From Diphasiastrum complanatum (taxonomy: Eukaryota; Streptophyta; Lycopodiopsida; Lycopodiales; Lycopodiaceae), in assembly GCA_029204225.1 (NCBI GenBank), contig CM055095.1, forward strand, positions 23,292,520 through 23,356,519: a DNA stretch of 64,000 bases, given 5' to 3'. The first letter of the stretch is position 1. Each line of letters starts with the position of its first letter. The position numbers and the translations under genes are program-made. This document shows positions 48,666 to 60,924 of this stretch, one piece after another. The notes under the pieces are model-generated. The model saw only the letters and a program-made list of their open reading frames with translations. It made no database searches and was not told the origin of the DNA.

Positions 48666-49680
48666 AGTGAAAGAATATTCATTCGGTTCACCAATCTGAC
48701 TAGGAGCATCTGCAACTTGATTAGAGCTGTCTCTTACATAACATATTTCATGATCAAATTCTTGCATCAATTTGGCTCATCGAGCTTTCCTACCTCAAAG
48801 ATCATGTTGATTACAAAAGTACTTATGATATTGGCGATCCATATACACTATAAACTTACAACCATAAAATTAGTGTCTCCAAGTTTTAAGTGTATGGACA
48901 ACTGAAAATAATTCCTTTTCTTGCGTAGTATAATGCACTATGAAGACCTGTGAAATTTTTGCTTTCAAACTCTAGCGGCCTATCATTCCATAACATAACT
49001 GCTCCAATTGCAATATCACTTATGTCAATTCTCACAATGTAAGGCTGGTCTAGTTCTATAAAATGTGAGCCGAGACAATCAGGGTCTTAAGTCTTGCAAG
49101 ACTTTGATTCAGTTTCTCATTCCATACAAAAAATGGACTAGGTTGATTCCTCTTTTTCTTTTTGTTAACAATTCTTTTCTTCCAGATTATTGAGTAGTGC
49201 CACCACTTTGGCACAATTCTCAATAAATCTTTGAAGGAAAACTGTAAATCTTAAAAATGATATAATTTGCTTGACAATTTGCGGAATCAGCCTCAACAAC
49301 TATCTTGATTTTATCTCGTCAATCTAGATCCCATATGCAGTGATCTTATGACTAAAATAAACATGGTTATGCTTAAAACATTCACACTTCAATTCCTTAG
49401 CATAAAGTAACTCTTGTTGGACTTTTATCAAGATAGTTTTGATATGCTCTATGTGCTCCTTGAAGGTCTTACTATAGACGAGAATATCATAAAATGTACT
49501 ATCACAAATTTTCCCAAATATGGATGAAACAAATCGTTCATCATTTGTTGAAACGTTGGTGGAACTTTTGTTAACCCAAAAGGCAACATTAAGAAGTCCT
49601 AATGGCCAAATTTGGTACAAAATCCAGTCTTTAGCTTGCCAAACACCAATGTTGATCTTCACTAGAATTTTGCATTAAAC
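48666..49680 (-). mobile_element. Ty3/Gypsy fossil: reverse transcriptase and RNase H part
   Basis: Minus-strand QEFDHEICYVRDSSNQVADA (end of RNase H, about 48,770-48,690) and RT palm traces (DILVYSKTFKEHIEHIKTIL, about 49,490-49,430). Likely the same element as 47,039-48,154, separated by the opposite-strand piece. Strongly degraded. Confidence 0.8.
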
Positions 49681-52077
49681 TCTTAAAAAAAAATAGTCAG
49701 GCCTAGGATAGATGAACCAAATGACATTTGTAAAATCATCTTCATGAATAATTGTATCCTTCAAGGATGATTCACTGTGTTCTCTATATAAAGCTTACAA
49801 GTAGCCTCCATAGGAAGATCAAAACAACTGTCCATACTACTAATTTTTTTAAGGATAGATATAACATACTTTCATTTATGACCAACAATAAAAGTAGCAC
49901 ATTGACGTTTCTAGATTTTTGTCATTAGAATATAATGAAAATGTAAAATAGGCCCTTTAAGTCACAAATCAATGAAGAGATGACATAATTACCACCATGC
50001 ATCAAGTAGAGATAATGTTTATTCCAAATGAATTCAAGAGTAGATGAAATCTTATGGCTTGGGTCTCTAAATCACAACTTTCATAATATTAACTTCTCAA
50101 TTTGCCCTAAAATTGATTATTTCAGGTATTGGAAAATGTAAATGGCATAACTTAAAATCACTCGCAACTCTTACAATGCATCAAGAATCTATACAACATA
50201 ATACAACAAAAATGATCAAAAGAATGTGCACGCAAATAGAACAAGAGTAGCTACTATTATTGTAGATCAAAGAGGACATACAATGAACAACGAGGTTTTG
50301 AGCCCTTTTCTATTGTTAATTGGTGTCTTTCTTGATGTCATAAAAAACTCTTTCATATTATTAGATATTAATCAGCTAGATCTCGTGGACTAATCAGTAA
50401 TTTATGACCTATTTTTTTTGTAAATCAAGCTGTAAGATGATGTACATTTTTCCTTTGATTTAGTCCTTGATAATTGTCAAAGATAGTTGATTCAATTTGA
50501 TGGTCGTAAATTGTTGGCAATTGGCAATCATTATGTTGATTTGATTGTCATGGATGATTGAAATTTTATTGATGAGTTCAACATATGTCAAGGCTTGCAT
50601 CAAGTTCTCAATACTCCTTGTTAATGTAAATTGAACCATCGTTCAATCATCAAGTTTGAAATTTTCTTGCATTAAAAACGCTTCTTCCTTGGCAATGATT
50701 TCGTAAGAATATGGGCACACATCGATTGTGTTTTGCGAGACAACTAGTTAGAGTTAGTGAAGCCTATCAATAATGGCAATGCATTGTTTGAAGTTTATAT
50801 ACCATCACAACATAGTCCCAACTATGTGGTTCCTTTCATGTATCTAACTTGAATCCTTTTTACAACTTTCCAATGAGTTGCTCCCAAATTCGATAGAGAT
50901 TGGACAAACCATTGCATACATTGATTAACACAGCAGTGAACTATATGAAATTTTTTCCATTTCAGCTTGTTTTCCTTAATGTTTAGAACTGATGTCTCTA
51001 GAAATTTCAAGCGTAGTTATAGGCTATATAAGCATGCCAAGCTTTGACGGAGGATTGATTCTAGGAAAGGCACTTCCAAGAGGATTCTAAGCCATGGAAC
51101 ATGTTATGAGTTACTTATCATCCTTAAGTATCATCATCTATGATATGGTCACATATTTCTATAAAAGCTCAAAGATGGTTGAAGTCCTAGGCTCAGAGGT
51201 ATAGAGTTTATGGATGAGGGGAAGTCAAATAACTATTCCTATAGGGTTTTAGGTACTGCAAATTGATTCACGATGGTGGCACAAAGGAACAAAAAATGTG
51301 TAGAAATTAGGTGATTGCAAATCTTAGCAAGCACAATTTTCCAAGGGCACAACTGGGTGACTAGCAACTCCATATATAACATTCTCACATCTAGTCATGT
51401 ACCTGTCACTCTTGTGGTTGAATAATTTCACTCAATGAAGCCTTGAAACTTTTGCCATTATTGAGTGACTCAATCACAAATGCCAAAAAAGACAATCATG
51501 ATTGAATGTTACCCACACCTCAAGCACCAAAAAGCCTAGCCACATAACCAAAGATTTCAGGGATGAGGCAAACATGTCTTGCCTCCATGGAAGTTGTCTA
51601 TAGTGTAACACAAGGAAATTATACATGAGCAAAATATTACCCATTTTTAGATTGACAAAAAGCATAATGTATTATTTTTTGAGAGATATGAGAAAAAATT
51701 CACGTGCGATAATACATGGCAAACGTTTACTTTGCAAAAATACACGACCATTTCATTTCATGATCTGAATCTAATAAATGCATGTATATATTCTCTTTCA
51801 TAATTGTCATGTGAGATGAAGCCATATGTAATCCAATACGCAATGGGAGCCCGCCATTCTCCCTAGCTTAAACTCCCAAAAAACTAGGGGCTGAGCCTAA
51901 AAATTATTTAGTCATGGCTAGAGCGTCTGAACTTTTTTGGCAATCTTTAGGGGCACCTTCCATAATACCTAAAGAAAGTAAACAATGGTGTGACTGAGTG
52001 CAATATCATTGCACATCACGAAAAGGGAAAAACACCCCATCCAAAATTAAAAATTCCAAAAGCTCATGTGGCCAGTG
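49681..52077. other. AT-rich spacer with one Copia relic
   Basis: No gene recognised. About 50,822-50,960 (minus) contains a tiny Copia RNase H trace (LGATHWKVVKRI, RYMKGT). Remaining open frames are short and have no family features. Confidence 0.6.
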
Positions 52078-52080
52078 TTA

Positions 52081-52263
52081 GAGCGCCTTTCCATGTTCAC
52101 CCCCTCACCCAGGCAGAGTGACAAAAGGCAACAACATGGGTTGTTCAACCAGTGAGAGGGTTTGCAAGTATTCCAAAAATCAACTCTCAAAAAGAAAGAA
52201 CGGGTTCTCTCAAGATGAGATAGGGTGACACAGGCACGAGGGGGTGAGCATGGAAAGGGCCTC
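52081..52263. mobile_element. MITE, 183 bp, PIF/Harbinger (Tourist) type
   Basis: Terminal inverted repeats of ~40 bp: left gagcgcctttccatgttcac, right reverse complement gaggccctttccatgctcac, both continuing into cccctc and a gtgac block. A TTA at 52,078-52,080 and another at 52,264-52,266 form the 3-bp target-site duplication expected of PIF/Harbinger elements. No coding capacity. Ends still pair well, so it is not very old. Confidence 0.75.
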
Positions 52264-52310
52264 TTAGAGGAATGGCTAGTGACTTACTCCTTATGCCTTA
52301 GGTGTGAACA

Positions 52311-53102
52311 TTATCTATTTCGTATTATGGAAGGAGCCGGGCATAGGCCATTATGCCCGGTAAGGATTTTCAAAAAATATTGTGCGAGGCTGGAGGGGCC
52401 GAGCCTAGATTTTTTTAGAAAGCCGAACCGGGCAGAATGGCCTGTGCCTGGGGGCCTTCCATTGCATAATGGATACCTGGGATTTTTTTACATGACATAA
52501 TGGGCACTTTGACTTTGACTGACCATTGAAAATGCACCACATGGTAGTTGTATGGACGCCGTACGGATGGGCACAAAAAGGCAGAAAAAAAAAAAGAAGC
52601 AAAATTTGTCTTTGAAAAAAACACATGCATTTTTCTGCTTTTTAATTTGTCTGAAAATAGGCATAATATTCAGCACGTATCCATTACGTTTTATGGAAGG
52701 AGCCGGGCATAGGCCATTATGCCCGGTAAGGATTTCCAAAAAAAATTGTGCGAGGCCCGGAGGGGCCAAGCCTAGGTATTTTTAGAAAGCCGAACTGCGC
52801 AAAATTGCCTGTGCCTGGCCGCCTTCCATTGCGTAATGGATACCTGGGGATTTTTCCCATGGCATAATGGGCAGTTTGATTTTGACTGACCATTGAAAAT
52901 GATTTTTTAACATGGCATAATAGGCAGTTTGACTTTGATTGACCATTGAAAATGCACCACGTGGAAGCTGTACGAATGTCGTACGGATGGCCACAGACAT
53001 GTAGAAAAAGAAAAGGAGAATCTACCTTTGAAAAAAATGCCTACATTTTATGTTTTTGAATTTGTCTGAAAATGGGCATAATATTCAGCAGGTATCCATT
53101 TC
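52311..53102. repeat. Tandem array of fold-back units (366 and ~414 bp)
   Basis: Units start at the equivalent points 52,327 and 52,693 (atggaaggagccgggcatag), step 366 bp; a third start (ggtatccattt) is cut off at 53,102. Each unit holds ccgggcata-N6-tatgcccgg, a perfect short palindrome, within a longer ~170-bp fold-back whose ends are gtatccattacg and cgtaatggatac. Unit 2 carries an internal ~60-bp duplication (gactttgattgaccattgaa). The fold-back part looks like a MITE that was then tandemly amplified with flanking DNA. Confidence 0.8.
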
Positions 53103-53269
53103 TTAAACAACAAATGATCATAGAACGAAACGTAGCAGCATAAAAGAGCTAGAAAGATGGTGCAAGGAGGGAAAATGAAGCTACGTAATGTCTTGTGCTC
53201 AGGTGTCCTTTGTATTTTGGGACCACCTCCAGGAGCATAATGTCCATCCAATTTTCTCTCTCCTAAGAA

Positions 53270-53355
53270 TCTGTCATTCTCTCTCCTCTCTCCGGTGGAA
53301 TTCACTTTTTTTCTCCTCTCTCCGGGGCAATGCACGTTCTCTCTCCTCTCTCCGG
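53270..53355. repeat. ~30-bp tandem repeat ending in a hairpin region
   Basis: ctctcctctctccgg recurs three times at about 30-bp steps between 53,277 and 53,355. On the minus strand it reads GERRE-type repeats, taken as a by-product. Confidence 0.75.
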
Positions 53356-53390
53356 TGAAATGTGCATGTGCTATGTGGCAGCCCGTCATT

Positions 53391-53415
53391 GGAAGGCCCT
53401 CAGACAGGGCCTTCC
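53391..53415. other. Perfect 10-bp hairpin
   Basis: ggaaggccct-cagac-agggccttcc: a GC-rich stem with 5-nt loop just outside the Copia fossil at 53,420. It has no T-run to suggest a terminator; role unknown. Confidence 0.6.
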
Positions 53416-53419
53416 CCCC

Positions 53420-55786
53420 ACAAAAGATAGTTTGAGTTCGATGTTTTGTAAAAGATGTTTGGCTCAATGGCTTGGTCAGAATATCTGCAGTTCCGATGCA
53501 CTCAGAAATAAGTACCTCTTTCTGGATCAGATTCCTTACATGATGATATTTGAGAGGTATGTGCTTTGTTTTGGAGTAAAAAACTGGATCCTCAGTCGGG
53601 TATATTGCCTCTTACTGTCTATATACATCACTGTTGGATCCTTTTGCCGTAGTCCAAGCTCCTCGAGTAAGAATCTAAGCCAAACAATTTCGTTTGCATT
53701 TTTCGACGCTGCAATGTACTCTGCCTCACAGGATGATTGTGCAACCAGGGTCTGTTTCTTACAAACCTAGATCACTACTGCCCCACACATAATGAAACAT
53801 CCACCTGAAATTGACTTACTGCCAATTCTACAACTCGCCCAACTTGCATCGCTAGATTGTTGTGCACATTTTACCTATACATTAGGCCATAACCTGCTGT
53901 CATTTTTTATATATTGAACTATTTGCTTTGCCAGCTTCCAATGCCTTGGGCTAGGATTGTTCCAAACTGACTCAGAGGGTAGACTGCCACGGCTATATCA
54001 TGTCTGGTGCACACTGCTAGATACAATAAGCTCCCAATCAAATTCCTATATGGAATTTGTTCTATTTCCTTCTTTTCTTTTTCTGTTTTGGGGCTATCTT
54101 CTAGTGTCAAACTAGTCCATGCTTCCATTGGACTCTCCTGCCCTTACAATTATCCATCTCATAGTCCTTTACTACCTTCAAAGCATACTTGCTTTGATAT
54201 AGAAAAAGTGTTCCTTCACTTCTATTCCTGCCAATTTGTAGACCAACACAAAGCTTTGCCTCACCCAGGTCAGTTATCCCAAATTCATTATGCAATAGGC
54301 TCTTTACCTTTTGGATGAGCTTAAGATAGTTTCCCACTAGTAGTGAGTCATCCACAAAAAGTGTCATGTATAGAAAAACACTGCCTTCTTGCATTACATA
54401 GACATTGCAATCTGAGTTCAATAGTTTCATACCTACTGACTTAAGAAAAGAATCAATTTTCTTGTACCATACTCTTGCAGCCTGCTTCAATCCATAAATG
54501 CTCTTATTGAGCTTGCATACATGTTTAGAAAAATCTTTATTGATAAAACCTTGCGGCTGCAACATGTACATCTCTACATCTAGCTCCCCATGTAGGAACG
54601 CTGCCTTGACATCAATTTGATCTATTTCCAAGTTAAGCATGACTGCTAAGCACATCAACATTCGAATGATAGTCATCTTCACAATTGGTGAAAAAATTTC
54701 GAGATAATCCACACCTGATTTCTGTGAAAACCCCTTCGCTACCAGTCTGGCCTTGTAGCGAATCATTGTGCCATCTGCACTTTGCTTTTTCTTGAACACC
54801 CATTTATTCTTGATGGCTTTTCTCCCCTAAGGTAGCTGAGTTAGATTCCATGTCTAATACTTCTCCATGGAATCCAACTCTTCTCTCATTGCTTCATTGC
54901 ACCTTTCTCAATCCCTTCCATCTATGGCTTCCTCATGTTTTTGGTTCCTCAGTTATTCCTCAAAAATCAATATGGTATACATTATTGACTTCAGCGTTTT
55001 CTACTACCTTCCATGATGGCTTTCTTGACCTGATCGCGCTAGATTGCTCAGCTATTTGTTTGAGTTCTGCCTCTCCTGCAGCTACTTGTTGCTGCTCAGA
55101 CATGATTACAGCTGGCTGATCCTGTGGTGCATGTTCTCCCTCTAGAGCTATGATTTCCAGCTCTCCCTCTTGAGATAGATAATCTCTTGGAAAAAAGGGT
55201 CGTTGTAGAAAGTCCCCATCAGATTGTTCTTCTAATACACCCTGTAGCCTACTGATTTTGAAGAATATCCAACAAATTGGACCTTTATTGTCTTGTCGTC
55301 CAGTTTCTTTCTCTTTACATCTGGTATGTGCATATAGGCATCACATCCGAAAACTCGAATATGTGACAGGTCAGGTTTTCGACCATTCCACACTTCATAG
55401 GGCGTCTTCCCTTTGACAACCGATATTTGTGTTCAATTCTGCAAGTAGGCCGTTGTGCCAACTGTTTCTGTCCAGAATTTCTTGGGTAGCCTAGACTGTA
55501 GCAGCATACATCGAGCTGCATAAAAAATCGTTCAATTTTTTCTCTCTGTGACTCCATTGTGCTGTGCAGTGTAGGGAATGGTATATTTGCACTCTATCTC
55601 TTCTTCGTTACAAAAATCCTTGAAGCTTTCACTAATGTACTCTCTTTTGTTATCGGTTATGAGTGCCTGGATTTTACTACCAAGATGCTTCTCCACATAG
55701 GGCTTGTACTTCTTGAATGCCTCAAAAACTTCTGATTTTTGCTTCAGAAGGTATACTACAGCCATCCTATTGTAGTCATCTATATT
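53420..55786 (-). mobile_element. Ty1/Copia fossil, pol, cut by the duplication junction
   Basis: Minus strand. Integrase core (VVYLLKQKSEVFEAFKKY, YTAQHNGVTERKN, about 55,780-55,540), integrase end (55,557-55,315), reverse transcriptase (YKARLVAKGFSQKSGVDYLE, QIDVKAAFLHGELDVEMYML, SIYGLKQAARVWYKK, TLFVDDSLLVG, about 54,799-54,300), YRNLIGSLLYLAVCTRHDIA (54,030) and an RNase H trace (about 53,900-53,430). Broken several times. The upstream part of the element would lie to the right of 55,786, but there the second copy of the duplicated segment begins. No LTR found. Confidence 0.9.
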
Positions 55787-57053
55787 GGTCGACAAGACAC
55801 AAACAGCGCCAGTAAGATATGTGCTAGGCAGCTCAACTTCCACATCATAAGAGTTTAGCGGGTTCAGTGGCAAACCACAGACTTTCGAGGAGGTGATTGA
55901 AGGTCCAAAAAAGGATAGATGGATCCAAGCCATGAACAAAGAGATGGAGTCCATGAGGAAGAACCAAGTATGGACGTTGGAGCCATTACTACATAAGCAC
56001 AAGATTGTCAAATGCAAATGGGTCTTCAAGCTCAAATACGAACCAGACGGGAATGTGACGAAATACAAGGCAAGATTGATATGTGGACGACACTCTAATA
56101 CTTTGTAGGAGTGAGCAGCTAATTGCTGAAGTAAAGGCAGACATCTCAAAACATTTCGAGATCGTGGATCTGGGAGAAGCCAAGTGTTACCTAGGCTTAC
56201 AAATTGAAAGGGACTACGAGGGAGGTAAGTTATACCTTCACCAGTCTAGATACACCCAGAAGATCCTAGAGGACTTTGGGATGCTGAACTACAAAGAAGC
56301 AAACACTCCAATGCTCGTAGGGACGGTGCTGATGAATGATGACTGTCCAAAGACTGAGGAAGAGAGAGAACAGATGCAACTCACACCTTATAGAAAGCTG
56401 ATAGGATCACTGATGTACCTTGCAAACAACACACGTTCTGATATTGCTTATGTAGTATTCAGGATGAGCCAATTCTGCACAAATCCAGGCTTGAAACATT
56501 GTTAGATTGCAAAATGAATTTTGCAATATTTTCAATTAACAAGGGATTGTGGCTTGTGTTACTGTCATGGTGCAGGTTTCAGGATACTTTCCTACAACGA
56601 CGCTAACTGGGCATCTCTCAAGGATGACTTTAAAAGCATCTCAGGAGGATGCACCATCGCATTAGGAGCAGCAGTTCTCTAGGTCAGCAAGAAGCAGATC
56701 ATTGTAGCCCAGTCATCCTACGAACCAGAACATTTTGCAGCGGCAAAGATGGCCAACAAAATAATCTGGCTAAGACAGTTTCTGGATGAATTGGAAAAAA
56801 CAAGGAACGAGCCCCTAGTCTTGCAGATGGACAACACCTCTGCAATACACCTAGCGAAAGATCCAGAACGAAACACATTGTGAATAAGTACTACTTGATC
56901 AAGGATCTAATTGAAAGAAGATGTTGCAAACCACTTTCATCGGAACAAAAGACATGGTTGTTGACATCTTCACTAAAGCCCTGGACAAAGGAATCTTTGA
57001 GAGACAAAGGAACAGTCTTGGGATCGTAAAGCTATCATGCTTTGAGAGGGAGC
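55787..57053 (+). mobile_element. Copia family F, pol part (second copy)
   Basis: Copy of 44,543-45,809: reverse transcriptase and RNase H traces, polypurine tract at 57,044-57,053. The 5' part of the element is absent because the duplicated unit starts here. Broken. Confidence 0.9.
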
Positions 57054-58097
57054 TGAAGAAACGAAATGTTTCTAACTACAAAGCCTTGCTAGCCTTCAAC
57101 CCTCAACCTGACGAAGATGTTTGCGAACACGAAAGTCAGGAGACACGAAGCACGAAAAGTTTCGCAAATGCAAAAGTCAAAGGAAACGAAGACGAATGGT
57201 TCGTAAACACGAAAGTCAAAGCAGACAAAGACGAACAGTTCGCGAACACAAAAGATTCATGAATGTGAATCTTTTGCGGTCTGGCACGAGAATCTTTTGC
57301 CGTCCATTACGAGAGAAGACAAACGACCAAAACAAAACCAATGACGGAAACGAAACTTTATCCTATCCTCCACGCTCCAAAGGGTACCAACGAGATCATG
57401 CAAGTACCCAAAAGTACAAATATTTGATCTGATGGCATGATTTCAGCAGATACATTTTGGGTCATGGCTAATCTGCCACTCTTTTAATTCCCTGATTAGT
57501 TGTAGATGCTTAATCACTCTAATCTCAGATTTACATAGAGCGACTATACTTACTAGATGATACTTGACATATAGATCAACAGAATACACATACAGTGTAA
57601 TGTAGAAGTCTGATGCAAGTAAGCAATCAAGATGAAATACAGACAACAAGTCCGTCTGCGTGCGAGACGAGCTCTATGATCAGGATCCATGGAGATCCAA
57701 CTGTCCTCTAGTAAAACGAGACGGTTACTCATGAGAGAACCGTGTTTCTCCCATGCAAATGCATTGCGTGGATTTGCATGCAGTGCTTGAAGAAATCAGA
57801 AAAAGATCAATATAGATGATTCTTCTTGCTGTGTCTGATCTCGAATGCAAATGCGTCTGCTGTTATTCGTATGTCTAAGTTTTCTTGTTCATTTGAATTC
57901 CACACCTTGGTTGAAGCTATGTTGAATGCTACATTAATTTTATAAATGTAGATCACAGTACCTAACTACACTCTGGAGGACTATAGGAGTGATTCAGCTG
58001 GCAGTGTCCAACGATCGCATCTGGACTCCATCCGAGGGCAAGAGAGTTGTGGGTCCTTCGTGAAAGCTTTGTGACTACAAAACCCACGCGATCATCA
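57054..58097 (+). repeat. 3' LTR of Copia family F (second copy)
   Basis: Copy of 45,810-46,853 with a few substitutions. Confidence 0.9.
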
Positions 58098-58282
58098 AAT
58101 CCTAAGGGTAACACTTATCCAAGGGTCTCATGACTCCATACCTCTAACTAAGGTATAGTCACTTGCCTGCCCTTATCCAAGGGTACATATTTTTAATCCT
58201 AAGGGTACCTTGCCATGTAGCCCCCAACACTAAATGGACTAATAGGGGTCTGAAGTACTGCTAGTTACATAGGTATGTAACA
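58098..58282 (-). repeat. Gypsy chromovirus 3' LTR part (second copy)
   Basis: Copy of 46,854-47,038. Confidence 0.7.
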
Positions 58283-59398
58283 TTCCTTCCCCCTAAACTT
58301 AAATTTTTTCCTTGTAGGAAAAAATTTAGAAAATTCTTCTGGAGATCAGCCTCCTTTTCCCAGGTATCCTCCTCTTCAGATCTGCCCCTCCACCTGACTA
58401 AAAATTTCCAAAGCACTCTACTCCGTAGAGTCTTCTGCCGGCTATTAACAATCGCCTCGAGTTCAGGTGGTCCACTCACAGACTCATCACAAAGAAGTTC
58501 CACTAGATCTTCCACAGGGAGCAGGGTCTCCCCAACCCCTAACGACGGTTTTGACTTACTAACGTGGAAAACAGGATGAATTCCAACGTTAGCTGGAAGG
58601 TCTAGTTTGTATGCGACCTTGTTTATCACTTGGATAACCTTAAAAGGACCGCAATACCTAGGCACCAACTTTGCACACTTACCAGTTTTCTAGCCCCTAG
58701 AGTGACTAGGGACTCTCAAAAACACCCAATCATTGAGCATGAATACCTTGTGCTTCCGAGATAGATCAACATAGTGCCTTGCCCTGTCTTGGGCACTTCT
58801 TATGCTATCTTTAGCCAATTGTAATATTTCTTTCATATCCACAAGGAAATCAGCTGCGGCTTGCACTCGTAGGTTTTTCATGTCAACACTAATTGGTGAT
58901 CGAGGCTGAAAACCATACATAAGCATGAAAGGGCTGAATTTTGTCGATGAATGTTTTGCACTGTTATATGCAAATTCCACCAATGGAAGGTACTATTTCC
59001 AATCAGACTACCGATGGCCCACATATGCTTACAACATATCCTCCAACGTCTGACTGGTCCTTTCTGTTTGACCATCCGATTTTGGATGGTCTGTAGAACT
59101 CATACTTAAAGTTGTTTCCAACTTTTCAAATACTGCTTGCCAAAAATTCCTAGTGAATTTGGGTCATGATTACTAACAATATCGCGAGGCAGCCCGTATA
59201 GTCAAAAAAGCTTCTCAACAAATAGTTGAGCTAGTTTAGAAGCTTTAACAGTAGTTTTTGTTGGGATAAATTGAGCAAACTTCGTAAGTCTGTCAACAAT
59301 GACCCAAACTAAATTGTGGCCCTTCCCTGTACATGGAAGCCCGACCACAAAATTCATAGATATACTTTCCCACTTTCCAGTAGGAATATCTAAAGGAT
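58283..59398 (-). mobile_element. Gypsy chromovirus fossil: integrase and chromodomain (second copy)
   Basis: Copy of 47,039-48,154; same GPF/Y and chromodomain motifs. Broken. Confidence 0.9.
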
Positions 59399-59909
59399 GT
59401 GATGTTAGTAGGATATGTGCCACTCTGTGCTAACTGTAAAGGCAAAGGGCATGTCACTGCCGAATGTCCTCTGCCACAACAGTTGTGGTCTAAACCGAGG
59501 TTTGTAAACTCGCCTAGAGAAGATGAGCTTCGGCCATCTAAAACTAACAGTGACATAGTAGTTCAAAGGATAGAAGTAGAGTTCGAATCACAAGATCAAG
59601 ACCATCAATGGCCTGATTTAGATATAGAGATAAATAAAGTAACTACTAGAACTAATAAAGATTCTTCAACTCTTAAAGATAAGAAGAAAACTAAGAAGAC
59701 CGAGGAAGGGGAGAGATTGTCACATTAAGTATACCTACATACAGCAATAAAGTAGAATATGTAGATAGAGGAGATTATCGAGTTCCAGAGATTAGTGCTA
59801 TTATAGGAGACCATATTATTGATAGAATACTAATAGACTTAGGATCCAGTATCACCTTAATAACTGAAACGATGGTTAAGGAGTTAGGATATAGGTCCAT
59901 AAAAATTTG
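59399..59909 (+). mobile_element. Opposite-strand Gypsy zinc knuckle/protease piece (second copy)
   Basis: Copy of 48,155-48,665. Confidence 0.75.
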
Positions 59910-60924
59910 AGTGAAAGAATATTCATTCGGTTCACCAATCTGACTAGGAGCATCTGCAACTTGATTAGAGCTGTCTCTTACATAACATATTTCATGATCA
60001 AATTCTTGCATCAATTTGGCTCATCGAGCTTTCCTACCTCAAAGATCATGTTGATTACAAAAGTACTTATGATATTGGCGATCCATATACACTATAAACT
60101 TACAACCATAAAATTAGTGTCTCCAAGTTTTAAGTGTATGGACAACTGAAAATAATTCCTTTTCTTGCGTAGTATAATGCACTATGAAGACCTGTGAAAT
60201 TTTTGCTTTCAAACTCTAGCGGCCTATCATTCCATAACATAACTGCTCCAATTGCAATATCACTTATGTCAATTCTCACAATGTAAGGCTGGTCTAGTTC
60301 TATAAAATGTGAGCCGAGACAATCAGGGTCTTAAGTCTTGCAAGACTTTGATTCAGTTTCTCATTCCATACAAAAAATGGACTAGGTTGATTCCTCTTTT
60401 TCTTTTTGTTAACAATTCTTTTCTTCCAGATTATTGAGTAGTGCCACCACTTTGGCACAATTCTCAATAAATCTTTGAAGGAAAACTGTAAATCTTAAAA
60501 ATGATATAATTTGCTTGACAATTTGCGGAATCAGCCTCAACAACTATCTTGATTTTATCTCGTCAATCTAGATCCCATATGCAGTGATCTTATGACTAAA
60601 ATAAACATGGTTATGCTTAAAACATTCACACTTCAATTCCTTAGCATAAAGTAACTCTTGTTGGACTTTTATCAAGATAGTTTTGATATGCTCTATGTGC
60701 TCCTTGAAGGTCTTACTATAGACGAGAATATCATAAAATGTACTATCACAAATTTTCCCAAATATGGATGAAACAAATCGTTCATCATTTGTTGAAACGT
60801 TGGTGGAACTTTTGTTAACCCAAAAGGCAACATTAAGAAGTCCTAATGGCCAAATTTGGTACAAAATCCAGTCTTTAGCTTGCCAAACACCAATGTTGAT
60901 CTTCACTAGAATTTTGCATTAAAC
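59910..60924 (-). mobile_element. Gypsy RT/RNase H fossil (second copy)
   Basis: Copy of 48,666-49,680. Confidence 0.8.

Larger units (their letters stand above)
44543..55786 (+). repeat. Tandem duplication, unit 1 (11,244 bp)
   Basis: Everything from 44,543 to 52,756 recurs at 55,787-64,000 with a constant offset of 11,244. Unit 1 continues seamlessly on its left side into the rest of the Copia family F element, so its left edge is ancestral sequence. About ten substitutions and no clear indel were seen over the 8.2 kb that can be compared. Confidence 0.95.

Noticed and set aside
53048-53467. Protein with GERRE repeats
   Set aside because: A 30-bp tandem DNA repeat explains the periodic peptide; no start context or homologue pattern supports a gene.
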